Source: Aureimonas pseudogalii (GTDB taxonomy: Bacteria > Pseudomonadota > Alphaproteobacteria > Rhizobiales > Rhizobiaceae). From it: DNA of 64,000 bases. Shown here one piece after another: positions 44,473 to 52,777 of this stretch; the first letter of the stretch is position 1; each line of letters opens with the position of its first letter. The translations under genes were made by a program, and so were the position numbers. Where the stretch lies: NCBI RefSeq assembly GCF_014196835.1, contig NZ_JACIEK010000007.1, forward strand, positions 124,001 to 188,000. The letters run 5' to 3'. The notes below the pieces were generated by a model. The model had not been told where the DNA came from. It did no database searches and worked only from the letters and a program-made list of their open reading frames with translations.

Positions 44473-45555
44473 TCAGAGGCCCGGCAGCGAGGCGAGAAAC
44501 AGCCCGGCGCCGAGCGCTGTCAGCGCCAGTGCGCCGGCGATCTCGAGCCCGGCCTGGAACGCGCCGCCTCGCCGCGCGCCGCCAAGGCGCAGCGCCGTGT
44601 CGCGCGCCAGCACCGTCAGCGTCGCCAGCGCCGAGACGGTGATCGCGGTGCCCAGCGCCATCGCCAGCACCGACAGGCCGCCAGCGAGATAGAGCCCGTT
44701 GAGGATGGCGAAGGTCAGCACCACGATCGCGCCCGAGCAGGGCCGCAGCCCAATCGCCAGCACCGCCGAGGCGCCCGATCGCCAGCCGGGCGGTCGACCT
44801 CGCAGCGCCCGGGGGTCGAGGATGTGCGGCCGCCCGCAGTCGCAGGCGTCGCCGGCGGGATCGCCGCAGATCTCCGCCCCGTAGCCGCCGGATGCGCGCG
44901 GCAGCGCGGGCGCCGCGCGCCCGTCGGAAAAGGTGCCCTGCCCCGCGAACAGAAGCCCGGTGGGCGTGGCAGCCCTCGGGCGCAGCGCGAGGGCGAGCGC
45001 CGGCAGCCGCCGTGCGAGGGGTTTGAGGCGGCGCGCCAGCAGCCAGAGGCCGAGAAGAGCGATGCCGGCATAGGAGGCGAGTTCCAGCCCCCAGGCGGCA
45101 TCGGTCATCGAGACCGCCGAGCCGCGCAGCACGAACCAGCCGACGGCGACGATCAGCACCGCCGAGGCCCCCTGCGCCATCGCCGACGCGAAGGACAGCG
45201 CGACGCCGCGCTTCAGCTCGACCTCGTTGGCCAGCATGTAGGACGAGATCACCGCCTTGCCGTGGCCGGGCCCTGCCGCGTGGAACACGCCGTAGACGAA
45301 GGAGAGGCCGACGAGCCAGCCGAAGCCCGTCTCCCCGTCGCGGATGCCGACGAGCGCATGGCGCAGATCCGTGAAGAAGGACCGCTGCACCGCCATGATC
45401 CCGGCGAAGAGCGCGGCGAAGGGGCCGCTCGGCGTCGCCGAGACCTCGGCATTGCCGATGCCGAGCGAGGACTGGGCCTGCGCAGCGCCGAGCCACAGGG
45501 CGAGCAGTGCGACGGCGGCGAGCCCCGCGGCGGCCGGGTTCCTCAAGGCGCGCAC
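44473..45555 (-). CDS. NicO/RcnA family nickel-cobalt exporter
   Basis: A 360-residue membrane protein with a signal/first helix, the NicO motif FHAAGPGHGKAVISSYM (residues 91-107) and a second LAIGLRPCSGAIVVLTFA. The loop between them (about residues 225-250) carries ICGDPAGDACDCGRPH, Cys- and His-rich, a likely metal-sensing or binding segment in place of the His-rich loop of RcnA. GTG start at 45555, overlapping the DUF1007 gene by 13 nt; that coupling and the typical pairing with DUF1007 support one transport unit. Confidence 0.87.
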   Translation of the reverse strand: MRALRNPAAAGLAAVALLALWLGAAQAQSSLGIGNAEVSATPSGPFAALFAGIMAVQRSFFTDLRHALVGIRDGETGFGWLVGLSFVYGVFHAAGPGHGKAVISSYMLANEVELKRGVALSFASAMAQGASAVLIVAVGWFVLRGSAVSMTDAAWGLELASYAGIALLGLWLLARRLKPLARRLPALALALRPRAATPTGLLFAGQGTFSDGRAAPALPRASGGYGAEICGDPAGDACDCGRPHILDPRALRGRPPGWRSGASAVLAIGLRPCSGAIVVLTFAILNGLYLAGGLSVLAMALGTAITVSALATLTVLARDTALRLGGARRGGAFQAGLEIAGALALTALGAGLFLASLPGL

Positions 45556-46211
45556 TGCACGTCGATCCGGGTCGAGAGCAGCTTGGAATAGTCGACCCCG
45601 TCGGCGGGAATGGACTGGCCGGGTTTCAGCATGGAGACCGAGTTCATCCAGTCGCTGGCCTCGGCGTCCGGGTCGGGCTGCGTGTAGGTCTTGCGGCAGG
45701 TCTTCGGCAGGTCGAGAAGCTGGAAGCGGCTCTCGTCGGGGAAGTCGAAGGCGACGAAATAGCTTTCGTCATAGACCGTGAAGGTCACGGGCTGCTTCTT
45801 GAGATCGACGGGCTCGGCCGGCGTCATCTCGAAGAGAAGCGTTAGCTGCCCGTGGTCCCACAGGCCGCGGATCGTCTGCGGCGGGTTCAATTTGACGTCG
45901 CGCGAGCCGACCGAGACGAAGGTGTAGAAGTCCCATTCCGCGATCGACTTCAGGACGGTCTCGCTCACCGCCTCCAACTCGTCGGGGTCGAGCGCGCCGT
46001 TGCCGTTCTTGTCGAAATCGACCACCACGGAGGAGGAGAAGAGTTCGTCGAAGCGCCAGACGTTGCGCACCGACACGAGATGGCCCGCGGCGTCGCCGAC
46101 GATCTCCATGCGCGAATCCGCGAAGACGTGGGGATGCGCCTCGGCGGCGCCGATCCCGACCGACGAGGCCCCCAACGCCAGCGCGATCGCCAGTCCCTGT
46201 CGACGCTTCAT
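45543..46211 (-). CDS. DUF1007 family periplasmic protein with EF-hand-like loop
   Basis: A 222-residue exported protein: signal peptide (to about Ala25), then AHPHVFADSRMEIVGD, the DUF1007 start. Residues 67-78 match a canonical EF-hand calcium loop position by position (Asp67, Asn69, Asn71, Gly72, Leu74, Asp75, Glu78). Two late Cys (TCRKT, VQCAP) may form a disulfide. DUF1007 proteins sit next to NicO exporters and are thought to help bind the metal in the periplasm. ATG at 46211. Confidence 0.87.
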   Translation of the reverse strand: MKRRQGLAIALALGASSVGIGAAEAHPHVFADSRMEIVGDAAGHLVSVRNVWRFDELFSSSVVVDFDKNGNGALDPDELEAVSETVLKSIAEWDFYTFVSVGSRDVKLNPPQTIRGLWDHGQLTLLFEMTPAEPVDLKKQPVTFTVYDESYFVAFDFPDESRFQLLDLPKTCRKTYTQPDPDAEASDWMNSVSMLKPGQSIPADGVDYSKLLSTRIDVQCAP

Positions 46212-46305
46212 GCCGAGATCCCCGCCGTGCTGCCGTCCGTCCCCGATCGGACGACCGGTGTTCGGGGAGAACAAGGGCGGAAATGCGGTGGCGGGTGCGG
46301 CCGCT

Positions 46306-46836
46306 CTACTCCAGAACGATCACCTCGGCGCCCACATGCACGCGCTCGAAGAGGTCCACCACGTCGGCGTTGCGCATGCGGAAGCACCCGGCGGACGCCG
46401 CCGAGCCGATCGAGTTCGGCGAGTTGGTGCCGTGGATCCGATAGGTGCCCCAGCCGAGATTCATCGCGCGCTGGCCGAGCGGGTTCTTCGGTCCCGGCCC
46501 GACCGAGGCGGGAAGCGTGGGCTTGGCCTCCCGCATCGAGGCGGTCGGCACCCAGGTCGGGTTGAGGCGCTTCTTGGAGACCCAGCTCTTGCCGAACCAT
46601 TGCTCGCTCGGCTTGCCGACGGCGATGTCGTATTTCAGCGCCGAGTCCGGACCGGTGACGAGGAAGAGCTGGCGTGCGCTCGTCATCACCACGATCGTGC
46701 CGGGCTCATAGTCGCCGATGAACACGGTCTCCTCGCGCTCGCTCGCGATCGGACGCTTGGTCGCCGGCGCGGCGGCCGCGGGGCCGGCGAGCCCGAGCGA
46801 GAGGAGGATGAGCGCGGCGGCGAGCGGACGGAGCAT
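46306..46836 (-). CDS. L,D-transpeptidase (YkuD family), second copy
   Basis: A 176-residue exported enzyme: signal peptide (residues 1-21), then the YkuD domain with IVVMTSARQLFLVTGPDSAL, YDIAVGKPSEQWFGKSWVSK, HGTNSPNSIG (His135) and SAGCFRM (catalytic Cys151). It is shorter than the copy at 16852 and has no lipobox, so it should be free in the periplasm. It follows the LysR gene on the same strand, 37 nt after its stop. Confidence 0.92.
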   Translation of the reverse strand: MLRPLAAALILLSLGLAGPAAAAPATKRPIASEREETVFIGDYEPGTIVVMTSARQLFLVTGPDSALKYDIAVGKPSEQWFGKSWVSKKRLNPTWVPTASMREAKPTLPASVGPGPKNPLGQRAMNLGWGTYRIHGTNSPNSIGSAASAGCFRMRNADVVDLFERVHVGAEVIVLE

Positions 46837-46873
46837 GGCGGACCTCGGAATCGGAGCAGGCGGTCTCGCGCCG

Positions 46874-47794
46874 TCAGTCGGCGGCGGAGTCGCGTCCCCC
46901 GGCATTCTTGCGGAACCAGGTTGCCAAGAAGTCAACGAAGACGCGGGTGCGCGCCGGCAGGTGCCGACGGTGCGGAAACACCGCGTAGATGCCGGCGTCG
47001 CGCGGCACGAAATCCTCGAGGATCGAGACGAGCCGCCCTTGCGCGATGTCGTCGCGCACCACGAAGTCGGGCGTCAGGGCGACGCCGAGCCCGGCCAGCG
47101 TCGCGGCGCGCACCGTGTAGGGCGAGTTCGCTGAGAAGCGGCCGGAGACGTTGACCGGGATCGGGTCGCCCGTCGCCGGGTCCTTGAAGGTCCAGTTGTA
47201 GAGAGCCTTGGCGTTGGAATCGATCACCGCCGGCATGCGCGAGATGTCGGTCGGATGGGTCGGCGTGCCATGGATCGCCAGGAATTCGGGCGTCGCGCAG
47301 ATGGTGAAGTCGAGCGAGGCGAGGCGCCGGGCGATCATCGCCGAATCGGTCAGCCGCGTCATGCGGATGGCGACGTCGAAGCCCTCGTCCACGAGATTGA
47401 CGAAGGCGTCGTTGAGATGAAGATCGAGCGAGATGTCGGGATGGGCGGCGGAGAACTCCACGAGCGAGAGCCCGAGCGCGGCGTCGCCGAAGGTGCGCGC
47501 GGCGGTGACGCGCAACGTGCCCCGCGCCTCGCCGGTGGCCTCCCGCGCCTCCTCGTTCAGTGCCTCCAGATCGGCGAGGATGGTGGAGGCGCGCGAGACG
47601 TAGATCTCGCCGGCCGCCGTCAACGCCACCTGCCGCGTGGTGCGGTTGATGAGGAGGACGCCGAGTTCGTCCTCCAGCTCGCGCACGTATTTCGACAGGA
47701 GTGCCTTGGATCGGCCGGTCTTGCGCGCGGCCGCCGAGAAGCCTTCGGCGTCCACGACGGACAGGAAGGCGCGCATGCGGGTCAGGGTGTCCAT
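46874..47794 (-). CDS. LysR family transcriptional regulator
   Basis: A 306-residue regulator. The N-terminal winged helix (MDTLTRMRAFLSVVDAEGFS, then AAARKTGRSKALLSKYVREL) is followed by the periplasmic-binding-like effector domain (LRVTAARTFGDAALGLSLVEF and so on). It is of the CrgA/DmlR-like subgroup by look. It is divergent from the decarboxylase gene with a 533-nt gap; LysR proteins often regulate the divergent neighbour, so polyamine control is possible but not shown. Confidence 0.9.
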   Translation of the reverse strand: MDTLTRMRAFLSVVDAEGFSAAARKTGRSKALLSKYVRELEDELGVLLINRTTRQVALTAAGEIYVSRASTILADLEALNEEAREATGEARGTLRVTAARTFGDAALGLSLVEFSAAHPDISLDLHLNDAFVNLVDEGFDVAIRMTRLTDSAMIARRLASLDFTICATPEFLAIHGTPTHPTDISRMPAVIDSNAKALYNWTFKDPATGDPIPVNVSGRFSANSPYTVRAATLAGLGVALTPDFVVRDDIAQGRLVSILEDFVPRDAGIYAVFPHRRHLPARTRVFVDFLATWFRKNAGGRDSAAD

Positions 47795-47899
47795 CGGCAG
47801 ATGATCCTTACGCGAGACTGACCGGTGTTGCCGTCTGACGACATCGCACGCCCATGTCCAGTGCGGGCCGGGAAATGGCGTCGGGGCCGCATTTTTCTG

Positions 47900-47928
47900 T
47901 TGTGTATGACAGTCGGGGTTTCTATATC
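47900..47928 (+). promoter_or_regulatory. Promoter candidate for the decarboxylase leader
   Basis: TTGTGT, 17 nt, TATATC: a sigma-70-like promoter placed in an AT-richer patch. Transcription would start near 47936. Confidence 0.5.
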
Positions 47929-47935
47929 CGCCCTT

Positions 47936-48327
47936 GCCCAATGTCGCACGTGCCTGTGGGCGTCCCCCGGTCCTTCGAATGCGAGGGTCATCCGGGTCGG
48001 TCACTGGAGGTTCAGCCTCCAGGTCGGTTTCGCTGCTGGCGAAATCGTGGACGCCTTGAAGCAACGACGGTGCGGGCCTTTCTGGTCTCTCCCGGTCTCC
48101 ATAGCCGGGAATACTGCAGAGGCACACCATCCTTGCCTGAAGTGCGGCGGGTTCAAGCCCTCCAAGCCATGGCAGACTCCTACGGTCTTCGTGCGGCTTC
48201 GTGCCGTGCGCCGGCCGAAGCATGTCGCGTTTCGCGTCCTTCGTACGAGCGGGGTCTCCACCGGCTGCTCGTGGGCTGGGCGCGTGCGCTCCTCGTCAAC
48301 CCGTCTTACGGTTCACCGGAGCTTTCC
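47936..48327 (+). ncRNA. Structured 5' leader, speF-type RNA element candidate
   Basis: Three clear hairpins follow each other: CTGGAGG/CCTCCAG (48004-48022, 5-nt loop), CGGTTTCGC/GCGAAATCG (48025-48047, 5-nt loop, one G-U) and TCCCGG/CCGGGA (48090-48110). The region before the ATG is also GC-paired and ends in a CCGGAG ribosome binding site. Alphaproteobacterial ornithine decarboxylase genes are known to carry a conserved leader RNA named speF; position and context fit, but the consensus could not be checked. Confidence 0.5.
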
Positions 48328-49461
48328 ATGGCCACGCAGCGCATCCTCGACTTCATCGCCACCCGCCGTCCCAACGGTCCCTGCCTCGTGGTCGATCTCG
48401 ACGTGGTGGAAGACAACTTCCAGGCCTTCCGCAAGGCGCTGCCGGATTCGTCGATCTACTACGCCGTGAAGGCCAACCCGGCGCCCGAGATCCTGCGCCT
48501 GCTCGCCTCGCTCGGCTCGTCCTTCGACTGCGCCTCCGTCGCCGAGATCGAGATGGCGATGGACGCCGGCGCCACCGCCGACCGCGTCTCCTTCGGCAAC
48601 ACCATCAAGAAGGAGCGCGACGTCGCGGCCGCCCATGCGCTCGGCGTGTCGCTCTTCGCGGTGGATTGCGTCGAGGAGGTCGAGAAGGTCGCCCGCGCCG
48701 CCCCCGGCGCCCGCGTCTTCTGCCGCGTGCTGACGGACGGCGCCGGCGCCGAGTGGCCGCTGTCGCGCAAGTTCGGCTGCGTGCCGGCGATGGCGGTGGA
48801 CGTGCTCGTCCACGCCCAACGCCTCGGCCTCGCGGCGACGGGCGTCTCGTTCCACGTCGGCTCGCAGCAGTGCGACACCGAGGCCTGGGACGCCGCGCTC
48901 GCCGACGCCGCCAAGGTCTTCGCGGACCTCGCCGAGCAAGGCATCACCCTGACGCTCGTCAACATGGGCGGCGGCTTCCCGACCCGCTACCTGAAGGACG
49001 TGCCGACGGCGCAGGCCTACGGCCGCTCGATCTTCGCGGCGCTGCGACGCCATTTCGGCAACCGCCTGCCGGAGACGATCATCGAGCCGGGCCGCGGCAT
49101 GGTGGGCGATGCCGGCGTGATCAAGGCCGAAGTGGTGCTGGTGTCGCGCAAGTCCGCCGCGGACGAGAACCGCTGGGTCTATCTCGACATCGGCAAGTTC
49201 GGCGGTCTCGCCGAGACGATGGACGAGGCGATCCGCTACCCCATCACGACGCCGCGCGACGGCGACCGGATGGAGCCCTGCGTCCTCGCCGGGCCGACCT
49301 GCGATTCGGCGGATGTCCTCTACGAGAAGAAGCCCTACCCGCTGCCGATCTCGCTGACGATCGGCGACGAAGTTCTGATCGAGAACACCGGCGCCTACAC
49401 CACGACCTATTCGGCCGTGGCGTTCAACGGGTTCGAGCCGCTCCGCTCCTACGTCATCTGA
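48328..49461 (+). CDS. Ornithine/lysine decarboxylase, PLP fold type III
   Basis: A 377-residue eukaryote-like decarboxylase making putrescine (and possibly cadaverine). PLP lysine is Lys48 in YYAVKANPAPE; other signatures are FDCASVAEIEMAMDAGA, SFHVGSQQ, NMGGGFPTRY, EPGRGMVGDAG (phosphate binding) and GPTCDSADVLYEK with the catalytic Cys. The family includes rhizobial Odc2 enzymes. The ATG at 48328 has CCGGAG 7 nt upstream and matches the usual protein length. A GNAT gene follows after 146 nt, a common pairing in rhizobia. Confidence 0.93.
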   Translation: MATQRILDFIATRRPNGPCLVVDLDVVEDNFQAFRKALPDSSIYYAVKANPAPEILRLLASLGSSFDCASVAEIEMAMDAGATADRVSFGNTIKKERDVAAAHALGVSLFAVDCVEEVEKVARAAPGARVFCRVLTDGAGAEWPLSRKFGCVPAMAVDVLVHAQRLGLAATGVSFHVGSQQCDTEAWDAALADAAKVFADLAEQGITLTLVNMGGGFPTRYLKDVPTAQAYGRSIFAALRRHFGNRLPETIIEPGRGMVGDAGVIKAEVVLVSRKSAADENRWVYLDIGKFGGLAETMDEAIRYPITTPRDGDRMEPCVLAGPTCDSADVLYEKKPYPLPISLTIGDEVLIENTGAYTTTYSAVAFNGFEPLRSYVI

Positions 49462-49607
49462 CCGGCGCGGGCGCGTCGCCCGGCCGTCCATTCTCCCCGA
49501 TCCTCCTCCGGCACAAGCCTCGCGCCGGAGGGCTGACCCCGTGCGCGCCGGTTCGTCCGGCGGCGGCGGACGCCTTTTCGCTCGCCTTTTTCGCGAGGAT
49601 CGCTCCC

Positions 49608-50183
49608 ATGGCCGCTCTCGTCTCCCTCTTCGCCGACCTCCCCTTCGCCGCGCCGACGGTGACCCTGCGCGCCGAGCGTGCCGGCGACGCGGCCGAGCGC
49701 GAGGCGCTTCTCGACGCCGCGATGGGCGCCGGGCGCACCCGCAAGTCGTCGGAGGCGATCCGGCGCGGGCGCCTGCCCGCCGAAGGTCTGTCGCTCGTCG
49801 CGGAGACCGAGGACGGGGCGCTCGTTGGCACCGTGCGCCTGTGGAACGTGACTGCGGGCGAGCGCGACGGCGCGAGCGTCGACGCGCTGCTGCTCGGGCC
49901 CCTCGCGGTGGCGCCGCAATTCGCGGGCCTCGGCATCGGCGCCTCGCTGATGCGCCGGGCGGTCGCCGAAAGCCTATGGCGCGGCCACCGGGCGATCGTG
50001 CTCGTCGGCGACGCCCCCTATTACGAGCGCTTCGGCTTCTCCGCCGCGCCTGCGGCGGAACTCGCGATGCCCGGACCGTTCGAGCGCCACCGGCTGCTCG
50101 GCCTCGAACTGGAGCGGCGGGCCCTGGCCGGCGCGCAGGGCGCGATCCGCCCGACGGGTCGCATGGCTGTCGAGGCCGACTGA
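49608..50183 (+). CDS. GNAT family N-acetyltransferase
   Basis: A 191-residue acetyltransferase. The acetyl-CoA site is LGPLAVAPQFAGLGIGASLMRRAV (Q/RxxGxG/A region), followed by VLVGDAPYYERFGF, typical of the YhbS-like group. The N-terminal part has the beta-sheet pattern of GNAT. As it follows the decarboxylase gene, a polyamine or amino-acid substrate is a guess. The ATG at 49608 was taken because the fold begins soon after it. Confidence 0.85.
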   Translation: MAALVSLFADLPFAAPTVTLRAERAGDAAEREALLDAAMGAGRTRKSSEAIRRGRLPAEGLSLVAETEDGALVGTVRLWNVTAGERDGASVDALLLGPLAVAPQFAGLGIGASLMRRAVAESLWRGHRAIVLVGDAPYYERFGFSAAPAAELAMPGPFERHRLLGLELERRALAGAQGAIRPTGRMAVEAD

Positions 50184-50377
50184 ACGGCACGCGGCGGCGC
50201 GGGATACGCCGTCGCTCGGCATTTGGTAGCCAGCCAATCATACTCCGACGGTGCGTATCCGCCGGCTTCGCGTTGACCGCTTCGCAAAACCATCTTTCTG
50301 CTATCGTCATCAGCGAGAACCCAAGCCGCCGCGCGGCGGCTTGGGCGGATAGGCCGCGGCAGGGGGCACCAGAAGGG

Positions 50378-52747
50378 ATGACGGCAGAGTTCGACGGCGA
50401 CCGAGCGGCGGCCACCCTCGAGATCGCTCGCCTGCGCGCCGAGATCGACCGCCTTCGCGCCGCACCGGACGAACGCCGGATCCTCGACAGCCTGGATGGC
50501 TTCGCGATCGTCGCGGCGGACGGCGACGACCGGATCACTCTCTGGAACGACGCGGCGCGGGCCCTTCTCGGCCACCGCACACAAGAAGCGTTGGGGCAGC
50601 CGGTCGCGTTCGTCACGACGCCGGAAGACCGGCTGGCCGGTCGGCCGGCGCAGGATTGGGCCGCGCTGCGGGCCGGCGAGCGGCTGTCCGGCGAGCGCTG
50701 GTGCCTGCGGGCGGACGGCACCCGCATCCTCGTTCACGCCACCCTCCTGCCGCTGCAAGGCGACGCGCCGGACGAGGCCGGGCTCGTGATGATCCTGCGC
50801 GACCACACCGGCGAGGACGAGGCGCGGCGCGGTCTTGCCGCCGATCAGGAGCGGCTGCAACTGGCGCTCGACACGTCGGCGCTGGTGGGGACGTGGGACT
50901 GGGACGTTCGACGCGACCTCGTGGTCGCCGACGCGCGTTTCGCGTGGCTCTACGGGGTGGACGCCGAACAGGCGGCGGCCGGGCTGCCGCTGTCGCGCTA
51001 TCTCGGCGGCGTGATGGCGGAGGACGTGGACGGCCTCCGGTCGGCGATCGACGCGGCGCTGGGCAGCGGCAGTCTCTTCGCGCACGACTACCGGACGGTG
51101 GACGCGGAGGGCGACGTGCATTGGGTGCGCGCGCAGGGCCGCGCCCTGCCCGATGCGAGCGGGTGCCCGGCGCGCTTCCTCGGCGCGGTCGTCGACGTCA
51201 CGCGCGAGCGCCAGCGCGAGCGTCGCCAGGCCGCGCTGCTGCGGCTCGGCGACGAGGGCCGCGCGTTCGGCGAGCCCGTGGACTACACGTTGTGCGCGCT
51301 GGAAATCCTCGGCGAGACGATCGACATCGACCGCGTCGGCTATGCCACGGTCGATTCTCTCGAGCAGTTCGCGACGGTGGTCGGCGAGTGGACGCGGCCC
51401 GGCTTCGAGCCGCTGGCCGGGCGCCTGCGAATCGCCGATTTCGGCAGCAGCCTCGTCGCGGGCCTGCGCCGCGGGCTGATCGCCATCGACGACGTCTCGG
51501 CCGATCCCGCCACCGCCGACGGCGCGGCGGCCTGGCAGCACATCCGCTCGCGCTCGATGCTCAACATGTCGGTGGTCGAGAACGGCCGGGTGCAGGTGAT
51601 CCTCTACCTGCACTGCTCGCGGCCTCGCAGCTGGTCGGACGAGGACGTCGGCTTCGTGCGCGAGGTGCTCAACCGGGCGTGGTCCTTCTCGCGCCGGCGC
51701 CGAACCGAGCAGGCGCTGCGCGAGGCCGAAGCGCGGCTGCGACTGGCGCACGAGACCGCCCAGATCGGCTCCTTCGACTTCGATCTGAACACGGGAACGC
51801 TCGTCAGCGACGAGCGCTGCCGCACCGCCTTCGGCATTCTCGCCGACGAGCCCATCTCCTTCCATCGCACGCTGAAGCCGCTGTTCCATCCCGACGACCG
51901 CGCCCGCGTCCTCGCCGATCTCGACCGCTCGCTGAAGGGCGACGGCCTCGTCGACATGGTGACCCGGACGGTCGGGCGCGACGACGGCGCGGTCCGCTTC
52001 GTCCACGTCACCGGGCAGACGGTGCGCGAGGACGGCCGGATGACGCGGCTCGTGGGTGCAGTACGCGACGTGACCGACGAGCGCGAGACCGAAGAGCGAC
52101 AGGTCCTCCTGACGCGCGAGCTGCAGCACCGGGTGAAGAACACGCTGGCCATGGTCAACGCCCTCGCCAACCAGACGCTGCGGCGCGCGGCCAACGTGCA
52201 GGACGGGCTTGCCGCCTTCTCGGCCCGGCTGATCGCGCTGAGCCACGCCCACGACATCCTGACGCAGACGAGCTGGACGAGCGCGCCGATCGCGGCCGTC
52301 GTCGCCCAGTCGACGGCGCCGGGCAGCGCGGCCGACCATGGCCGCATCGCCTGGTCGGGGCCGGACGTGCGCCTGACCGCGCGCCAGAGTCTGGCGCTGG
52401 CGCTGGCGCTGCACGAGCTCACCACAAACGCCGTGAAATACGGCGCGCTCTCCAACGAGGAGGGAACGGTGCGCGTGGTCTGGCGCGTCGCCTTGGGCAA
52501 CGGGGCGCAGCGCCTGCGCTTCGAATGGCTGGAGAGCGGCGGGCCGCCCGTCGCGCCGCCGCTGACGCGCGGCTTCGGCTCGCGCCTCATCGAGCAGTCG
52601 CTCTCGCTGGAACTCGGCGGCACCGTCTCGGTCGACTACCGGCCCGAGGGCCTGCGCTGCCTGATCGACGCCGATCTCGAACTCGATCTGGACGAGGACG
52701 TCGTCCTCTCCTCGCGCCTCGACGACGTCAGCCCGCCCCGCGCCTGA
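50378..52747 (+). CDS. Hybrid PAS/GAF sensor histidine kinase of the HWE family
   Basis: A 789-residue soluble kinase. In order: a short coiled coil, PAS (about 32-145), PAS/PAC (about 150-280), a GAF-like domain (about 290-445), a third PAS/PAC (about 447-575) and the HWE kinase core. The H-box is LQHRVKNTLAMVNALAN (His584); the N-box is LALALHELTTNAVKYGALSNEEG, and the RFEWLESGG motif gives the family its W-x-E. HWE kinases are typical of alphaproteobacteria and often feed the general stress response or light sensing. No membrane helix and no adjacent response regulator. AGAAGGG precedes the ATG. Confidence 0.9.
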   Translation: MTAEFDGDRAAATLEIARLRAEIDRLRAAPDERRILDSLDGFAIVAADGDDRITLWNDAARALLGHRTQEALGQPVAFVTTPEDRLAGRPAQDWAALRAGERLSGERWCLRADGTRILVHATLLPLQGDAPDEAGLVMILRDHTGEDEARRGLAADQERLQLALDTSALVGTWDWDVRRDLVVADARFAWLYGVDAEQAAAGLPLSRYLGGVMAEDVDGLRSAIDAALGSGSLFAHDYRTVDAEGDVHWVRAQGRALPDASGCPARFLGAVVDVTRERQRERRQAALLRLGDEGRAFGEPVDYTLCALEILGETIDIDRVGYATVDSLEQFATVVGEWTRPGFEPLAGRLRIADFGSSLVAGLRRGLIAIDDVSADPATADGAAAWQHIRSRSMLNMSVVENGRVQVILYLHCSRPRSWSDEDVGFVREVLNRAWSFSRRRRTEQALREAEARLRLAHETAQIGSFDFDLNTGTLVSDERCRTAFGILADEPISFHRTLKPLFHPDDRARVLADLDRSLKGDGLVDMVTRTVGRDDGAVRFVHVTGQTVREDGRMTRLVGAVRDVTDERETEERQVLLTRELQHRVKNTLAMVNALANQTLRRAANVQDGLAAFSARLIALSHAHDILTQTSWTSAPIAAVVAQSTAPGSAADHGRIAWSGPDVRLTARQSLALALALHELTTNAVKYGALSNEEGTVRVVWRVALGNGAQRLRFEWLESGGPPVAPPLTRGFGSRLIEQSLSLELGGTVSVDYRPEGLRCLIDADLELDLDEDVVLSSRLDDVSPPRA

Positions 52748-52777
52748 TCGCACCCGCCGCCGATCGGCAGCGCGCCG

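Larger units (their letters stand above)
47795..48327. other. Divergent region with long leader of the decarboxylase gene
   Basis: 533 nt between the lysR and decarboxylase starts. It holds a rightward promoter candidate at 47900-47928 and, beyond it, about 390 nt of untranslated leader with a series of hairpins. The frame upstream of the decarboxylase ATG stays open for over 450 nt, but its translation (Cys- and Arg-rich, no family) does not look like protein. Confidence 0.6.

Noticed and set aside
47854-48327. In-frame N-terminal extension of the decarboxylase through the leader
   Set aside because: The extension is Cys/Arg-rich with no family match, while the ATG at 48328 has a good ribosome binding site and gives the normal length of 377 residues.
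50021-52753. A 910-codon open frame antisense to the HWE kinase
   Set aside because: High-GC shadow; the plus strand encodes an unmistakable kinase.
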